In this document: in pieces, positions 31,038 through 40,425 of the stretch
How positions within the stretch are numbered: the first letter of the stretch is position 1
How the letters are laid out: every line of letters begins with the position of its first letter
Assembly: GCF_900115715.1 (NCBI RefSeq)
Contig: NZ_FOXM01000013.1
Location: 1-64,000, forward strand
Length of the DNA: 64,000 bases
From: Geopseudomonas sagittaria
GTDB taxonomy: Bacteria; Pseudomonadota; Gammaproteobacteria; Pseudomonadales; Pseudomonadaceae
Direction: 5' to 3'
The notes under the pieces: model-generated
Database searches by the model: none
What the model saw: the letters and a program-made list of their open reading frames with translations, nothing else
What the model was told of the DNA's origin: nothing
Program-made: the position numbers and the translations under genes

Positions 31038-31697
31038 TCAGCCCCGTCGGGCGTGGTACAGGCTGACCGTGCGGAATTCGTCGGGCTCGGCCAGGTCCGG
31101 CCAGGTGCAGGCCTCCAGCACGGCCAGGCGCCGGTACAGCGGATGCTGGAAGTCGCGCACCCGCGAGTCGGCCACCAGCGCCTCGCGGCCGCGGGACAGG
31201 AAGGCGTCGAGCAGCGGCAGGTTGGCGCGGTCGTAGAGCACGTCGGCAACCAGGATCAGGTCGAAGCGATCCGCCTCGGCGAAGAAGTCCGCCGAATAGC
31301 CCAGCGCGACGCCGTTCAGTGCGGCGTTGGCACGGCAGGCGGCCAGGGCCTGCGGGTCGAGATCGCAGGCCACCACCTCGACCGCACCGGCGCGGGCGGC
31401 GGCGATCGCCGCCACGCCGCTGCCGGCACCGAAGTCGAGCACCCGCTTGCCGCGCACCCACTCGGGGCGCTCGGCCAGCCAGCGGGCCAGCGCCAGGCCG
31501 CTGGCCCAGCAGAAGCACCAGTACGGCGGCTCCTCGAGGATGCGCCGGGTCTCCTCCGGGCTGAAGGCGCGGTCCATGTTGGCGGCGTCGATCAGCCACA
31601 GGCGGATATCGCTGCCCGGCAGCGTGGCGGGGCTCAGCTGCGCATCGCCGAGCAGGGCGTGCAGCGGGGCGAGCAGTTCGGCGGGCGGATGGGGCAT
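31038..31697 (-). CDS. Class I SAM-dependent protein methyltransferase (ETFB/Nnt1-like)
   Basis: The 219-aa protein has the SAM-binding motif LDFGAGSG (residues 87-94), an acidic residue after the second strand (ACDLD) and a DVLYD segment, as in small methyltransferases of the METTL20/Nnt1 group. Those act on lysines of ETF-beta or related proteins. The start ATG at 31697 is preferred because the upstream in-frame stretch overlaps the nrdR leader. The target is unknown. Confidence 0.72.
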   Translation of the reverse strand: MPHPPAELLAPLHALLGDAQLSPATLPGSDIRLWLIDAANMDRAFSPEETRRILEEPPYWCFCWASGLALARWLAERPEWVRGKRVLDFGAGSGVAAIAAARAGAVEVVACDLDPQALAACRANAALNGVALGYSADFFAEADRFDLILVADVLYDRANLPLLDAFLSRGREALVADSRVRDFQHPLYRRLAVLEACTWPDLAEPDEFRTVSLYHARRG

Positions 31698-31813
31698 GGG
31701 CGGCTCCGGTGCGTTGGTCCGGGCGTCCTTATAACCCGCTGCCGGCGGCTTGTCTTGACTGCGCCATGGGTTACCATGACCGCCCACTTTCTCCCTCTGC
31801 CGGCCGAGCCATC

Positions 31814-32278
31814 ATGCACTGTCCCTTCTGCGGCGCCCACGACACCAAGGTCATCGACTCGCGTCTGGTCGCCGAGGGCCAGCAGGTGCGCCGGCGCCGC
31901 GAATGCCTGGCCTGCCAGGAGCGCTTCACTACCTTCGAGACCGCCGAGCTGGTGATGCCGCGGCTGATCAAGTCCGACGGCGTGCGCCAGCCGTTCGACG
32001 AGGACAAGCTGCGCGCCGGCATGCAGCGCGCGCTGGAAAAGCGTCCGGTCAGCGTCGAGCGTCTCGAGGAGGCCATCGCCCACATCAAGCACAAGCTGCG
32101 CGCCACCGGCGAGCGCGAGGTGAAGTCGCGGGTGGTCGGCGAGATGGTGATGGACGAATTGCGCCGCCTCGACGAGGTGGCCTACATCCGCTTCGCCTCG
32201 GTGTACCGGCACTTCCAGGACCTCGACCAGTTCCGCGAGGAAATCGAGCGCCTGTCCCGCGAACCCGGCAAGGGCTGA
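31814..32278 (+). CDS. nrdR: Transcriptional repressor NrdR
   Basis: NrdR senses ATP/dATP and represses ribonucleotide reductase genes. The 154-aa protein has an N-terminal zinc ribbon (Cys3, Cys6 and a second CxxC near residues 31-34) followed by an ATP-cone (about residues 49-139). It starts [17 protein letters not shown] with normal length. ribD begins 6 nt downstream, as in most Pseudomonas. Confidence 0.97.
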   Translation: MHCPFCGAHDTKVIDSRLVAEGQQVRRRRECLACQERFTTFETAELVMPRLIKSDGVRQPFDEDKLRAGMQRALEKRPVSVERLEEAIAHIKHKLRATGEREVKSRVVGEMVMDELRRLDEVAYIRFASVYRHFQDLDQFREEIERLSREPGKG

Positions 32279-32284
32279 TTTCCC

Positions 32285-33406
32285 ATGCAAGATTCCCTGC
32301 AGGCCGCTGATCCGGCCTACATGGCCCGTGCGCTGCAACTGGCGCGCCAGGGCCTGTTCTCCACCCATCCCAACCCGCGCGTCGGCTGCGTGATCGTCGC
32401 CGACGGCGAGATCGTCGGCGAAGGCTGGCACGTGCGCGCCGGCGAGCCGCACGCCGAGGTGCATGCCCTGCGCCAGGCCGGCGCGCGCGCGCGCGGCGCC
32501 ACCGCCTACGTGACCCTCGAACCGTGCAGCCATCACGGGCGCACCCCGCCGTGCGCCGAGGCGCTGGTCCGCGCCGGGGTCGGCCGGGTGGTCGCGGCGA
32601 TGCAGGACCCCAATCCGCAGGTGGCCGGGCGCGGCCTCGCCCTGCTGCGCGCGGCCGGCATCGCGGTGGCCTGCGGCGTGCTGGAAAGCGAGGCGCGCGA
32701 GCTGAATGTCGGCTTCATCAAGCGCATGGAGCGGGGCCTGCCGTATGTGCGGGTCAAGCTGGCGATGAGCCTGGACGGGCGCACCGCCATGGCCAGCGGC
32801 GAGAGCCAGTGGATCACCGGACCGGCCGCGCGCGCGGCGGTGCAGCGCCTGCGCGCGCGCTCCAGCGTGATCATCACCGGCGCCGATACCGTGCTGTTCG
32901 ACAATGCGCGCCTCACCGTGCGTCCCGACGAGCTGGGCGTGGCGGCCGAGCAGGCGGCTCTGGCCGCGGGCCGGCCGCCGCTGCGCGTGCTGATCGACGG
33001 CCAGCTGCGCGTGCCGCTGAGTGCGGCCTTCTTCCAGGCCGGCCCGGCGCTGGTGGCCTGCTGCGACGATGACGGCCGCGCCGCCGAGTACCAGGCCGCC
33101 GGCCACGAGCTGCAGGCCCTGCCGCGCGGCAACGGCCATGTCGATCTGCCCCTGCTGCTCGCCGGGCTGGCCGCCGGCGGCGCCAACGAGGTGCTGGTGG
33201 AAGCCGGTCCGCGTCTGGCCGGCGCCTTCGCCCGCAAGGGCCTGGTCGACGAGTACCAGATCTTCATGGCCCCGCAGCTGCTCGGCTCCAGCGCCCGGCC
33301 GCTGCTCGACTGGCCGCTCGAGCAGATGAGCGAGGCGCCGCAGCTGGCGATCCGCGAGATCCGCGCGGTGGGCAACGACTGGCGGATCATCGCCGTACCG
33401 GCCTGA
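32285..33406 (+). CDS. ribD: Bifunctional riboflavin deaminase/reductase RibD
   Basis: RibD carries out steps two and three of riboflavin synthesis: deamination of the pyrimidine from GTP and NADPH reduction of its ribosyl chain. The 373-aa protein has the zinc deaminase motifs HAEVHA (near residue 59) and PCSHHGRTPPC (near 80-90). The C-terminal reductase domain starts about residue 150 (KLAMSLDGRTA). It is cotranscribed with nrdR and lies upstream of the FMN riboswitch, so the switch does not control it. Confidence 0.96.
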   Translation: MQDSLQAADPAYMARALQLARQGLFSTHPNPRVGCVIVADGEIVGEGWHVRAGEPHAEVHALRQAGARARGATAYVTLEPCSHHGRTPPCAEALVRAGVGRVVAAMQDPNPQVAGRGLALLRAAGIAVACGVLESEARELNVGFIKRMERGLPYVRVKLAMSLDGRTAMASGESQWITGPAARAAVQRLRARSSVIITGADTVLFDNARLTVRPDELGVAAEQAALAAGRPPLRVLIDGQLRVPLSAAFFQAGPALVACCDDDGRAAEYQAAGHELQALPRGNGHVDLPLLLAGLAAGGANEVLVEAGPRLAGAFARKGLVDEYQIFMAPQLLGSSARPLLDWPLEQMSEAPQLAIREIRAVGNDWRIIAVPA

Positions 33407-33490
33407 CCCATCCGCCCTGCGCCGGGCTGCGGTGCGCCGCGCTGGCAAAAATATGGTACAAAGTCCCGCGCGGTCGTCAGCGGCCGCGAC

Positions 33491-33640
33491 GTTCTCAGGG
33501 CGGGGTGCAATTCCTCACCGGCGGTGATGGCGCAGCCTGCGCCCAGCCCGCGAGCGCTTGTCTTCCCGCATGGGGCCGGCAAGGTCAGCAGATCCGGTGC
33601 GATTCCGGAGCCGACGGTTACAGTCCGGATGATAGAGAGC
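33491..33640 (+). promoter_or_regulatory. FMN riboswitch (RFN element)
   Basis: The conserved RFN segments appear in order: GTTCTCAGGGCGGGGTGCAA, CCTCACCGGCGGTGAT, GCCCGCGAGCGC, GGTCAGCAGATCCGGTG and CCGACGGTTACAGTCCGGAT. P1 is GTTCTC (33491-33496) paired with GAGAGC (33635-33640). It binds FMN and should lower expression of the downstream riboflavin genes. A weak extended -10 (TGGTACAAA, 33454-33462) upstream could supply a promoter. Confidence 0.95.
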
Positions 33641-33697
33641 GGGATTCCTGCCACGGGGCGGCCCATCCGCGCCCGCGCGATCCCTTCCTGTCCGTGC

Positions 33698-33719
33698 CCT
33701 GTTTTAGCCAAAACAGGAG
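33698..33719 (+). promoter_or_regulatory. Shine-Dalgarno sequestering hairpin of the FMN switch
   Basis: CCTGTTTT (33698-33705) pairs with AAAACAGG (33710-33717), a perfect 8-bp stem with a 4-nt loop. Its 3' arm contains the AGG of the AGGAG ribosome-binding site at 33715-33719. There is no T run after it, so translational control fits better than termination. Confidence 0.65.
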
Positions 33720-33726
33720 TTCGACC

Positions 33727-33765
33727 ATGCAAGTGAAGACCCCCATCGTGATGCGGGAGGCCTGA
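33727..33765 (+). CDS. Predicted 12-residue leader peptide coupled to ribE
   Basis: A small ORF (MQVKTPIVMREA) begins with ATG 7 nt after the AGGAG held by the riboswitch hairpin. It ends in TGA, which shares a base with the ribE start (TGATG). Translation of this leader would open or re-initiate at ribE. No homologue is known to me; the case rests on the strong ribosome-binding site and the overlap. Confidence 0.5.
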   Translation: MQVKTPIVMREA

Positions 33766-34427
33766 TGTTCACCGGAATCATCGAAGCCATCGGCAGCATC
33801 CGCGCCATGACCCCCAAGGGTGGCGACGTGCGCGTGTACGTCGCCACCGGCAAGCTCGACCTGGGCGACGTCAAGCTCGGCGACAGCATCGCCGTCAACG
33901 GCACCTGCCTGACCGCGGTGGAACTGCCCGGCGACGGCTTCTGGGCCGACGTCAGCCGCGAGACCCTGACCCGCACCGCCTTCGGCGACCTCAAGGTCGG
34001 CAGCCCGGTCAACCTGGAGAAGGCGCTGACCCCGACCACCCGCCTCGGCGGCCATCTGGTCAGCGGCCACGTCGACGGTGTCGGCGAGATCGTCTCGCGC
34101 GCCGACAATGCCCGCGCCATCCAGTTTCGCGTGCGCGCACCGCGCGAGCTGGCCAAGTACATCGCCCTCAAGGGCTCGATCACCGTCGACGGCGTCAGCC
34201 TGACGGTGAACGCGGTGGATGGCGCCGATTTCGAGCTGACCATCGTCCCGCACACCCTGCAGGAAACCATCATGGCCGACTACCGCAGCGGCCGGCGGAT
34301 CAACCTCGAGGTCGACCTGCTGGCGCGCTACCTGGAACGTCTGCTGCTCGGCGACAAGGCCGCCGAGCCCCATGCTTCCGGCATCAGCGAAAGCTTCCTG
34401 GCCGAGCACGGTTACCTGAAAGGCTGA
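33765..34427 (+). CDS. ribE: Riboflavin synthase alpha subunit
   Basis: This enzyme dismutates two 6,7-dimethyl-8-ribityllumazine molecules into riboflavin. The 220-aa protein has two similar lumazine-binding barrels, beginning MFTGIIEAIG and repeated near residue 97 (HLVSGHVDGVG), plus a C-terminal helix for trimer formation. The name ribE is used in the E. coli/Pseudomonas synthase sense; some annotations call it ribC. Its own ribosome-binding site (GGGAGG, 33755-33760) is only 4 nt from the ATG, which supports coupling with the leader ORF. Confidence 0.96.
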   Translation: MFTGIIEAIGSIRAMTPKGGDVRVYVATGKLDLGDVKLGDSIAVNGTCLTAVELPGDGFWADVSRETLTRTAFGDLKVGSPVNLEKALTPTTRLGGHLVSGHVDGVGEIVSRADNARAIQFRVRAPRELAKYIALKGSITVDGVSLTVNAVDGADFELTIVPHTLQETIMADYRSGRRINLEVDLLARYLERLLLGDKAAEPHASGISESFLAEHGYLKG

Positions 34428-34473
34428 ACCGCCCTGCAAGGGCTTTACCCACGAATTCTGAAAGGGGGTGCCT

Positions 34474-35565
34474 GTGGCGCTCAACAATATCGCCGAGCTG
34501 GTCGAGGACATTAGCCAGGGCAAGATGGTCATTCTCATGGATGACGAGGATCGCGAGAACGAAGGCGACCTGATCATGGCCGCCGAGTGCGTGCGCGCCG
34601 AGGACATCAACTTCATGGCCAAGCATGCGCGCGGGCTGATCTGCATGCCGATGGACCGCGCGCGCTGCGAGCGCCTCGGCCTGCCGCTGATGGTGCAGCG
34701 CAACGGCTCGGGCTTCGGCACCAAGTTCACCGTGTCCATCGAGGCCGCCGAGGGGGTGACCACCGGCATCTCCGCCGCCGACCGCGCGCGCACCGTGCAG
34801 GCCGCCGCGGCCCGCGAAGCCAAGGCCGAGGACATCGTCAGCCCCGGCCACATCTTCCCGCTGATGGCCCAGCCCGGCGGCGTGCTGGCGCGCGCCGGCC
34901 ACACCGAGGCGGCCTGCGACCTGGCGCGCATGGCCGGCTTCCAGCCCAGCGGGGTGATCTGCGAGATCATGAACGACGACGGCAGCATGGCCCGCCGCCC
35001 GGAGCTGGAAGAGTTCGCCGCCGAGCACGGCATCAAGATCGGCACCATCGCCGACCTGATCCACTACCGGCTGGTCCACGAGCACACCGTCGAGCGCATC
35101 TCCGAGCGCCAGCTGGACAGCGAGCTGGGCCAGTTCAAGCTGTACACCTACCGCGACCAGGTCGAGGGCCAGGTGCACCTGGCGTTGATCAAGGGCGAGA
35201 TCAAGGCCGACGAGCCGACCCTGGTGCGCGTGCACAACATGGACCCGCTACGCGACCTGCTCAGCGTCAAGCGCCCGGGCCGCTGGAGCCTGCGCGAGGC
35301 GATGATCAAGGTCGCCGAGCAGGGCAGCGGCGTGGTCCTGCTGCTCAACCATGCGATCAGCGGCAACGAGCTGCTGGCCCTGCTCGAGGAGCAGCTCGGC
35401 GGCGGCAAGCCGGCCGAACCGACCACCTACAGCACCGTCGGTGCCGGCTCGCAGATCCTCCGCGACCTGGGCGTGCGCAAGATGCGCCTGCTCAGCTCGC
35501 CGGTCAGGTTCAACGCGATATCCGGCTTCGATCTGGAAGTTGTAGAATACGTCACCTGCGAATAA
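34474..35565 (+). CDS. ribB: RibB with degenerate RibA-like C-terminal domain (RibBA-type)
   Basis: The N-terminal half (residues 1 to about 200) is 3,4-dihydroxy-2-butanone 4-phosphate synthase with [11 protein letters not shown] near residue 25 and the GHTEA motif. The C-terminal half aligns with GTP cyclohydrolase II but lacks its zinc cysteines and the RCDCG segment (it reads [10 protein letters not shown] there), so it is unlikely to hydrolyse GTP. A complete ribA lies further down at 41407. GTG at 34474 is chosen from the AAAGGGGG 6-10 nt upstream and the start [15 protein letters not shown] at 34468 is an alternative. Confidence 0.92.
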   Translation: MALNNIAELVEDISQGKMVILMDDEDRENEGDLIMAAECVRAEDINFMAKHARGLICMPMDRARCERLGLPLMVQRNGSGFGTKFTVSIEAAEGVTTGISAADRARTVQAAAAREAKAEDIVSPGHIFPLMAQPGGVLARAGHTEAACDLARMAGFQPSGVICEIMNDDGSMARRPELEEFAAEHGIKIGTIADLIHYRLVHEHTVERISERQLDSELGQFKLYTYRDQVEGQVHLALIKGEIKADEPTLVRVHNMDPLRDLLSVKRPGRWSLREAMIKVAEQGSGVVLLLNHAISGNELLALLEEQLGGGKPAEPTTYSTVGAGSQILRDLGVRKMRLLSSPVRFNAISGFDLEVVEYVTCE

Positions 35566-35627
35566 CGCTATCTGTGAATAACACCTCGGGGCGCACTGGC
35601 GCCCCGGCTCTTTATCTGGAATCCGTC

Positions 35628-36104
35628 ATGACCCTGAAGACCATCGAAGGTACCTTCATCGCCCCCAAAGGCCGTTACGCCCTGGTGGTCGGCCGCTTCA
35701 ACAGCTTCGTCGTCGAAAGCCTGGTGCAGGGCGCCATCGACGCCCTGGTGCGCCACGGCGTCAGCGAAAGCGAACTGACCATCATCCGTGCGCCGGGTGC
35801 CTTCGAGATCCCGCTGGTCGCCCAGAAGGTCGCCCAGCGCGGCGAGTTCGACGCCATCATCGCCCTCGGCGCGGTGATCCGCGGTGGCACCCCGCACTTC
35901 GAGTACGTGGCCGGCGAATGCACCAAGGGCCTGGCCCAGGTGTCGCTGCAGTTCGGCGTGCCGGTCGCCTTCGGCGTGCTGACCGTCGACTCCATCGAGC
36001 AGGCCATCGAGCGCTCCGGCACCAAGGCCGGCAACAAGGGCGCCGAAGCCGCGCTGTCCGCCCTGGAAATGGTCAGCCTGCTGGCGCAGCTGGAGGCCAA
36101 GTGA
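35628..36104 (+). CDS. ribH: 6,7-dimethyl-8-ribityllumazine synthase
   Basis: RibH condenses the pyrimidine intermediate with dihydroxybutanone phosphate to give lumazine, the substrate of RibE. The 158-aa protein has the family blocks [20 protein letters not shown] and [15 protein letters not shown] small hairpin GGGGCGC/GCGCCCC (35588-35605) lies between ribB and ribH. The stop overlaps the nusB GTG start by 3 bases. Confidence 0.97.
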   Translation: MTLKTIEGTFIAPKGRYALVVGRFNSFVVESLVQGAIDALVRHGVSESELTIIRAPGAFEIPLVAQKVAQRGEFDAIIALGAVIRGGTPHFEYVAGECTKGLAQVSLQFGVPVAFGVLTVDSIEQAIERSGTKAGNKGAEAALSALEMVSLLAQLEAK

Positions 36105-36580
36105 GCGAGCACGACAGCCAGACCCCGGGCCCCAAGGCCTCGCGCGGCAAGATCGCCATGCGCCAGAAGGCGCGCAGCCTGGCGGTGCAGGCCCTGTATT
36201 CGTGGCAGCTGGCCGGCCAGCCGATCAACGAGATCGAAGCGCAGTTCCGCGTCGACAACGACTTCAGCGATGTCGACGGCGCCTACTTCCGCGAGATCCT
36301 CCACGGCGTGCCGCGCCTGAAGTCGGAGCTGGACGCGGCCTTCGCACCCTGCCTCGACCGTCCGGTGGAGGAGCTCGATCCGGTGGAGCTGGCGATCCTG
36401 CGCCTGTCCACCTACGAGCTGCTCAACCGCGTCGACGTGCCCTACCGCGTGGTGATCAACGAGGGCATCGAGCTGGCCAAGGTCTACGGCGCTACCGACG
36501 GTCACAAGTTCGTCAACGGCGTGCTCGACAAGCTGGCGCCGCTGCTGCGCAGCGCCGAAGTGCGCGGCAAGCGCAGCTGA
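36101..36580 (+). CDS. nusB: Transcription antitermination factor NusB
   Basis: NusB pairs with S10 (NusE) on boxA RNA in rRNA antitermination. The 159-aa product starts at GTG 36101, overlapping the ribH stop (GTGA). It shows the all-helical NusB fold with [13 protein letters not shown] near the N-terminus and [12 protein letters not shown] near the C-terminus. The ribH-nusB-thiL order is standard. Confidence 0.95.
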   Translation: MSEHDSQTPGPKASRGKIAMRQKARSLAVQALYSWQLAGQPINEIEAQFRVDNDFSDVDGAYFREILHGVPRLKSELDAAFAPCLDRPVEELDPVELAILRLSTYELLNRVDVPYRVVINEGIELAKVYGATDGHKFVNGVLDKLAPLLRSAEVRGKRS

Positions 36581-36590
36581 TCGCCTGCCG

Positions 36591-37571
36591 ATGGCTGCCC
36601 TCGGCGAATTCGAGCTGATCCACCGCTACTTCGCCGCAGCGGCCTGCGCCGCGCCGGCTTCCGGCGTGGCGCGCGGCATCGGTGACGACTGCGCGTTGCT
36701 GCAACTGCCACCCGGCGAACAGTTGGCGGTGTCCACCGACACCCAGGTCGCCGGGGTGCACTTTCCCCATGCCCACGATCCCTTCCTGCTCGCCCAGCGC
36801 GTGCTGGCCGCGGCGACCAGCGATCTGGCGGCGATGGGCGCCACGCCCGTCGGCTTCACCCTGGCGCTGACCCTGCCGAGTGCCGATCCGGCCTGGCTGG
36901 AGAACTTTGCCCGCGGCCTCGACGTCATGGCGCGCGCCTGCCAGCTGGCGCTGATCGGCGGCGACACCACCCGCGGTCCCCTCAACATCAACGTCACCGT
37001 GTTCGGCCGCCTGCCGGTCGGCCAGGCGCTGTTGCGCTCGGGTGCGCGCCCCGGCGATCTGCTGTGCATCGGCGGGCCGACCGGCGAGGCGGCGGCGGCC
37101 CTGCCGCTGGTGCTTGGCGAGCGTGATCCGGCCGGTGCGGGCGATGCCGAACTGCTGGCGCGCTACTGGACGCCGCAGCCGCAGCTGGCCCTCGGTCAGG
37201 CCCTGCGCGGCCTGGCCAGCGCGGCGCTGGACGTCTCCGACGGCCTGCTCGCCGACTGCGGGCACATCGCCGAGGAGTCGGCGGTGCGCGTGGTCATCGA
37301 CGCCGAGCGCGTGCCACTGGCATCCGCCCTGCGCGCGGCGGCCGGCGCGCGCGCCCTGCAGCTGGCGCTGAGCGGCGGCGACGACTACGTGTTGGCCTTC
37401 ACCCTGCCGCCCGCCGCCCTGCCGACGCTGCAGGCCGGCGGTCTGCCGTGCCATGTCATCGGTCGGGTCGAGGCGGGCAGTGGCGTGTGCGTGCTCGACC
37501 GCGACGGTCGCGACATCACCCCTGCCGCCGGCGGCTACCAGCATTTCGGAGGCCCGGATGGCCAAGCCTGA
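36591..37571 (+). CDS. thiL: Thiamine-monophosphate kinase
   Basis: ThiL phosphorylates thiamine monophosphate to thiamine pyrophosphate, the active cofactor (used, for example, by Dxs encoded later in this window). The 326-aa protein has the PurM-like fold, with GIGDDCALL near residue 29, STDTQVAGVHF near 49, GGDTTRGP near 124 and DVSDGLLADCGHI near 215. It overlaps pgpA by 14 nt. Confidence 0.96.
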   Translation: MAALGEFELIHRYFAAAACAAPASGVARGIGDDCALLQLPPGEQLAVSTDTQVAGVHFPHAHDPFLLAQRVLAAATSDLAAMGATPVGFTLALTLPSADPAWLENFARGLDVMARACQLALIGGDTTRGPLNINVTVFGRLPVGQALLRSGARPGDLLCIGGPTGEAAAALPLVLGERDPAGAGDAELLARYWTPQPQLALGQALRGLASAALDVSDGLLADCGHIAEESAVRVVIDAERVPLASALRAAAGARALQLALSGGDDYVLAFTLPPAALPTLQAGGLPCHVIGRVEAGSGVCVLDRDGRDITPAAGGYQHFGGPDGQA

Positions 37572-38052
37572 GCGTCCCGACGTCGCGCCTGACTCGATCT
37601 GGCGCGATCCCTGGCAGTTCATCGCCTTCGGTTTCGGCTCCGGTGCGCTGCGCAAGGCGCCGGGCACCTGGGGTACCCTGGTCGGCCTGCTGTTCGTGCC
37701 GCTGCTGCAGCTGCTGCCGCACTGGGGCTACGGCCTGATCCTGCTGCTCGGTTCGCTGTTCGGCTGCTGGCTGTGTGGCAAGGTAGCCCGCGATCTGGGC
37801 GTGCACGACCACGGCGGCATCGTCTGGGACGAGATCATCGGCATCTGGATCACCCTGTGGCTGGTGCCGCCGGGCTGGCAGTGGCTGCTGGCCGGCTTCG
37901 TGCTGTTTCGTCTGCTGGACATCCTCAAGCCCTGGCCGATCAGCTGGGTCGACCGCCATGTGCACGGCGGCGTCGGCATCATGCTCGACGACCTGCTCGC
38001 CGGCATCGCTGCCTGGGGCCTGCTGCACGGGTTGGTCTGGCTGCTCGGCTGA
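37558..38052 (+). CDS. pgpA: Phosphatidylglycerophosphatase A
   Basis: PgpA removes the phosphate from phosphatidylglycerophosphate to give phosphatidylglycerol in the inner membrane. The 164-aa protein has the conserved GSGALRKAPGTWGTL segment, DEIIGIW and three to four hydrophobic helices. The ATG at 37558 lies inside thiL, giving coupled translation. Upstream in-frame codons are buried deeper in thiL. Confidence 0.94.
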   Translation: MAKPERPDVAPDSIWRDPWQFIAFGFGSGALRKAPGTWGTLVGLLFVPLLQLLPHWGYGLILLLGSLFGCWLCGKVARDLGVHDHGGIVWDEIIGIWITLWLVPPGWQWLLAGFVLFRLLDILKPWPISWVDRHVHGGVGIMLDDLLAGIAAWGLLHGLVWLLG

Positions 38053-38067
38053 ACCCCGAATTCCCAC

Positions 38068-38094
38068 GCCCCTGCTCCCGCGCGGGAGAGGGCG
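38068..38094 (+). repeat. REP-like palindrome (CTCCCG/CGGGAG type)
   Basis: An imperfect hairpin CGCCCCTGCTCCCG/CGGGAGAGGGCG lies between pgpA and the protease gene. It belongs by sequence to the same group as the elements at 47639, 47761 and 49045. Confidence 0.5.
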
Positions 38095-38113
38095 GACAAA
38101 AAGGAGATTTGTC

Positions 38114-38758
38114 ATGCGTTGCTTACTCGCTTTCTGTGTCGGCGTGCTGCTGAGCGCCCCCTTGGCCGCGGCGCCCCAGGTGCAGGTGGTCGGCCTGTTC
38201 CCCGGTGCCGCGGTGGTCACCGTCGACGGCCAGCGCCAGCTGCTCAAGGTCGGCCAGAGCGGCCCGGCCGGGGTCACCCTGGTCAGCGCCGATGCGCGCG
38301 GCGCGGTGCTGCGCGTCGATGGCGTCGACAAGCCATACAGCCTGTCGCGCGAGTACAGCGGCGCCGGCTACGCCGAACCGCAGCGCCAGCAGCTGAGCAT
38401 CGCCCGCGGCCAGGGCGGCCACTACTGGGTGGCCGGCTCGATCAACCGCCAGGGCGTGCAGTTCCTGGTCGATACCGGCGCCAGCTCGGTGGCGATGAAC
38501 GAGGCCCAGGCCAGCCGTCTGGGCCTCGACTACAAGACCCGCGGCATCCCGATGCAGGTCAACACCGCCGGCGGCGTGGTGCCGGCCTGGAGGATGACCC
38601 TCAATAGCGTCAAGGTCGGCAGCCTCGAACTGCTCGGCGTCGAGGCGGCGATCATCGCCGGCGGCTCGCCCGGCGAGGTGCTGCTGGGCATGAGCTTCCT
38701 CAATCGCGTCGGCTGGCGCGAGGAGCAGGGGGTGCTGCGCCTGGAGGGCAAGCACTGA
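38114..38758 (+). CDS. Retropepsin-like aspartic protease, TIGR02281 type
   Basis: The 214-aa protein has a signal peptide (about residues 1-20, ending AAAA). A small domain of about 70 residues follows, then a single-domain retropepsin-like fold with the catalytic motif FLVDTGASSVAM near residues 117-128 and a hydrophobic GMSFLNRVG segment near the end. Such proteins would dimerise and act in the periplasm. Substrate is unknown. AAGGAG precedes the ATG. Confidence 0.83.
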   Translation: MRCLLAFCVGVLLSAPLAAAPQVQVVGLFPGAAVVTVDGQRQLLKVGQSGPAGVTLVSADARGAVLRVDGVDKPYSLSREYSGAGYAEPQRQQLSIARGQGGHYWVAGSINRQGVQFLVDTGASSVAMNEAQASRLGLDYKTRGIPMQVNTAGGVVPAWRMTLNSVKVGSLELLGVEAAIIAGGSPGEVLLGMSFLNRVGWREEQGVLRLEGKH

Positions 38759-38835
38759 CCGCGGGAGTCGATCCGCTTGCCGCTGGCGCCTGCCCGGCGG
38801 CATAGTCGTCAGATTGCTCAAACCGGAAGCGCCCC

Positions 38836-40413
38836 ATGAAGAAGACCTCGCCAGCCCCCGACGTCGGCTGCGGTGCCGCGACCCTGCAGCTGCACCGTGT
38901 CGCCATCGACACCTACCGCGAGAACGTCGCCTACCTCAACCGCGACTGCGGCGTGTACCGCGCCGAGGGCTTCCAGGCGCTGTCCAAGGTCGAGGTGCGC
39001 GCCAACGGCCGGCGCATCCTCGCCAGCCTCAACGTGGTCGACGACCCCGCCATCGTCGACTGCGGCGAGCTGGGCCTGTCCGAGGACGCCTTCGCCCAGC
39101 TCGGCGTGGAAAATGGCCATCCGGCGACCATCTCCCAGGCCGAACCGCCGTCGTCGATTCCCGCCCTGCACCGCAAGATCGCCGGCGAACGCCTCGACCG
39201 CGAGGATTTTCGCGCCATCGTCCGCGACATCGCCGAGCACCGCTATTCGAAGATCGAACTGACCGCCTTCGTGGTCGCCACCAACCAGGGCGAGCTGGAC
39301 CGCGAGGAGGTTTACTTCCTCACCGATGCGATGACCGGCGTCGGCCGCCGCCTCGACTGGCACGAGCACCCGGTGGTCGACAAGCACTGCATCGGCGGCA
39401 TCCCCGGCAACCGCACCTCGATGCTGGTGGTGCCGATCGTCGCCGCCCACGGCATGCTCTGCCCGAAGACCTCGTCGCGAGCGATCACCTCGCCGGCCGG
39501 CACCGCCGACACCATGGAGGTGCTGGCCAACGTCGAGCTGCCGTTCGCGCGCCTCGAGGAGATCGTCCGCGAGCACCGCGCCTGCCTGGCCTGGGGCGGC
39601 ACCAGCGAGCTGTCGCCGGCCGACGACGTGCTGATCGCCGTGGAACGGCCGCTGTCGATCGACTCGCCGGGACAGATGGTCGCCTCGATCCTCTCCAAGA
39701 AGGTCGCCGCCGGTTCCACCCACCTGGTGCTGGACATTCCGGTGGGGCCGACCGCCAAGGTGCGTTCGATGCCCGAGGCGCAGCGCCTGCGCAAGCTGTT
39801 CGAGTTCGTCGCCGGGCGCATGGGCCTGACCATCGACGTGGTGATCACCGACGGTCGCCAGCCGGTGGGCAGCGGCATCGGTCCGGTGCTGGAGGCGCGC
39901 GACGTGATGCGCGTACTGGAGAACGATCCGCGGGCGCCCAACGACCTGCGCCAGAAGGCCCTGCGCCTGGCCGGGCGGATGCTCGAGTTCGACCCCGACG
40001 TGCGCGGCGGCGACGGCTACGCCATCGCCCGCGACATCCTCGACTCCGGTCGCGCGCTGGCCAAGATGCAGGCGATCATCGCCGCCCAGGGCCACAAGGC
40101 GTTCGACCACAACGCGCCGGCGCTGGCGCCGCTGAGCTTCGAGGTGAACGCCGCGCAGGCCGGCGTGGTGGTGGCCATCGACAACCTGCTGCTGGCGCGC
40201 ATCGCCCGTCTGGCCGGCGCGCCCAAGGTGCAGGGCGCCGGGGTCGACCTGCTGTACAAGCTCGGCGAGCGGGTCGAGGCCGGGGCGCCGCTGTACCGCG
40301 TGTACGCCGCCTATCCGGCCGATCTCGAGTTCGCCCGCCAGGCCAGCCAGCGCAGCGGCGGTTTCACCCTGGGCAGCGCCGACGAGCTGCCGCACCTGTA
40401 CGTCGAGTTCTGA
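38836..40413 (+). CDS. NMP (AMP) phosphorylase of the long thymidine-phosphorylase family
   Basis: The 525-aa protein is longer than thymidine phosphorylase (about 440 aa) and has the extra N-terminal domain (residues 1 to about 105) found in archaeal AMP phosphorylases. Its key motifs are of that type: [15 protein letters not shown] (from residue 181) and [13 protein letters not shown] (213-225), in place of VDKHSTGG and SGRGLGHTGGT. AMP phosphorylase splits a nucleoside 5'-monophosphate with phosphate into base and ribose-1,5-bisphosphate. The gene is paired with a PRPP synthetase-like gene 12 nt downstream. The substrate range is inferred, not shown. Confidence 0.8.
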   Translation: MKKTSPAPDVGCGAATLQLHRVAIDTYRENVAYLNRDCGVYRAEGFQALSKVEVRANGRRILASLNVVDDPAIVDCGELGLSEDAFAQLGVENGHPATISQAEPPSSIPALHRKIAGERLDREDFRAIVRDIAEHRYSKIELTAFVVATNQGELDREEVYFLTDAMTGVGRRLDWHEHPVVDKHCIGGIPGNRTSMLVVPIVAAHGMLCPKTSSRAITSPAGTADTMEVLANVELPFARLEEIVREHRACLAWGGTSELSPADDVLIAVERPLSIDSPGQMVASILSKKVAAGSTHLVLDIPVGPTAKVRSMPEAQRLRKLFEFVAGRMGLTIDVVITDGRQPVGSGIGPVLEARDVMRVLENDPRAPNDLRQKALRLAGRMLEFDPDVRGGDGYAIARDILDSGRALAKMQAIIAAQGHKAFDHNAPALAPLSFEVNAAQAGVVVAIDNLLLARIARLAGAPKVQGAGVDLLYKLGERVEAGAPLYRVYAAYPADLEFARQASQRSGGFTLGSADELPHLYVEF

Positions 40414-40425
40414 GGAAGGTCATCG

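Noticed and set aside
35588-35605. Hairpin GGGGCGC/GCGCCCC between ribB and ribH as a terminator
   Set aside because: Seven base pairs with no adequate T run. It is more likely a local structure, and ribH is expected to be in the same transcript.
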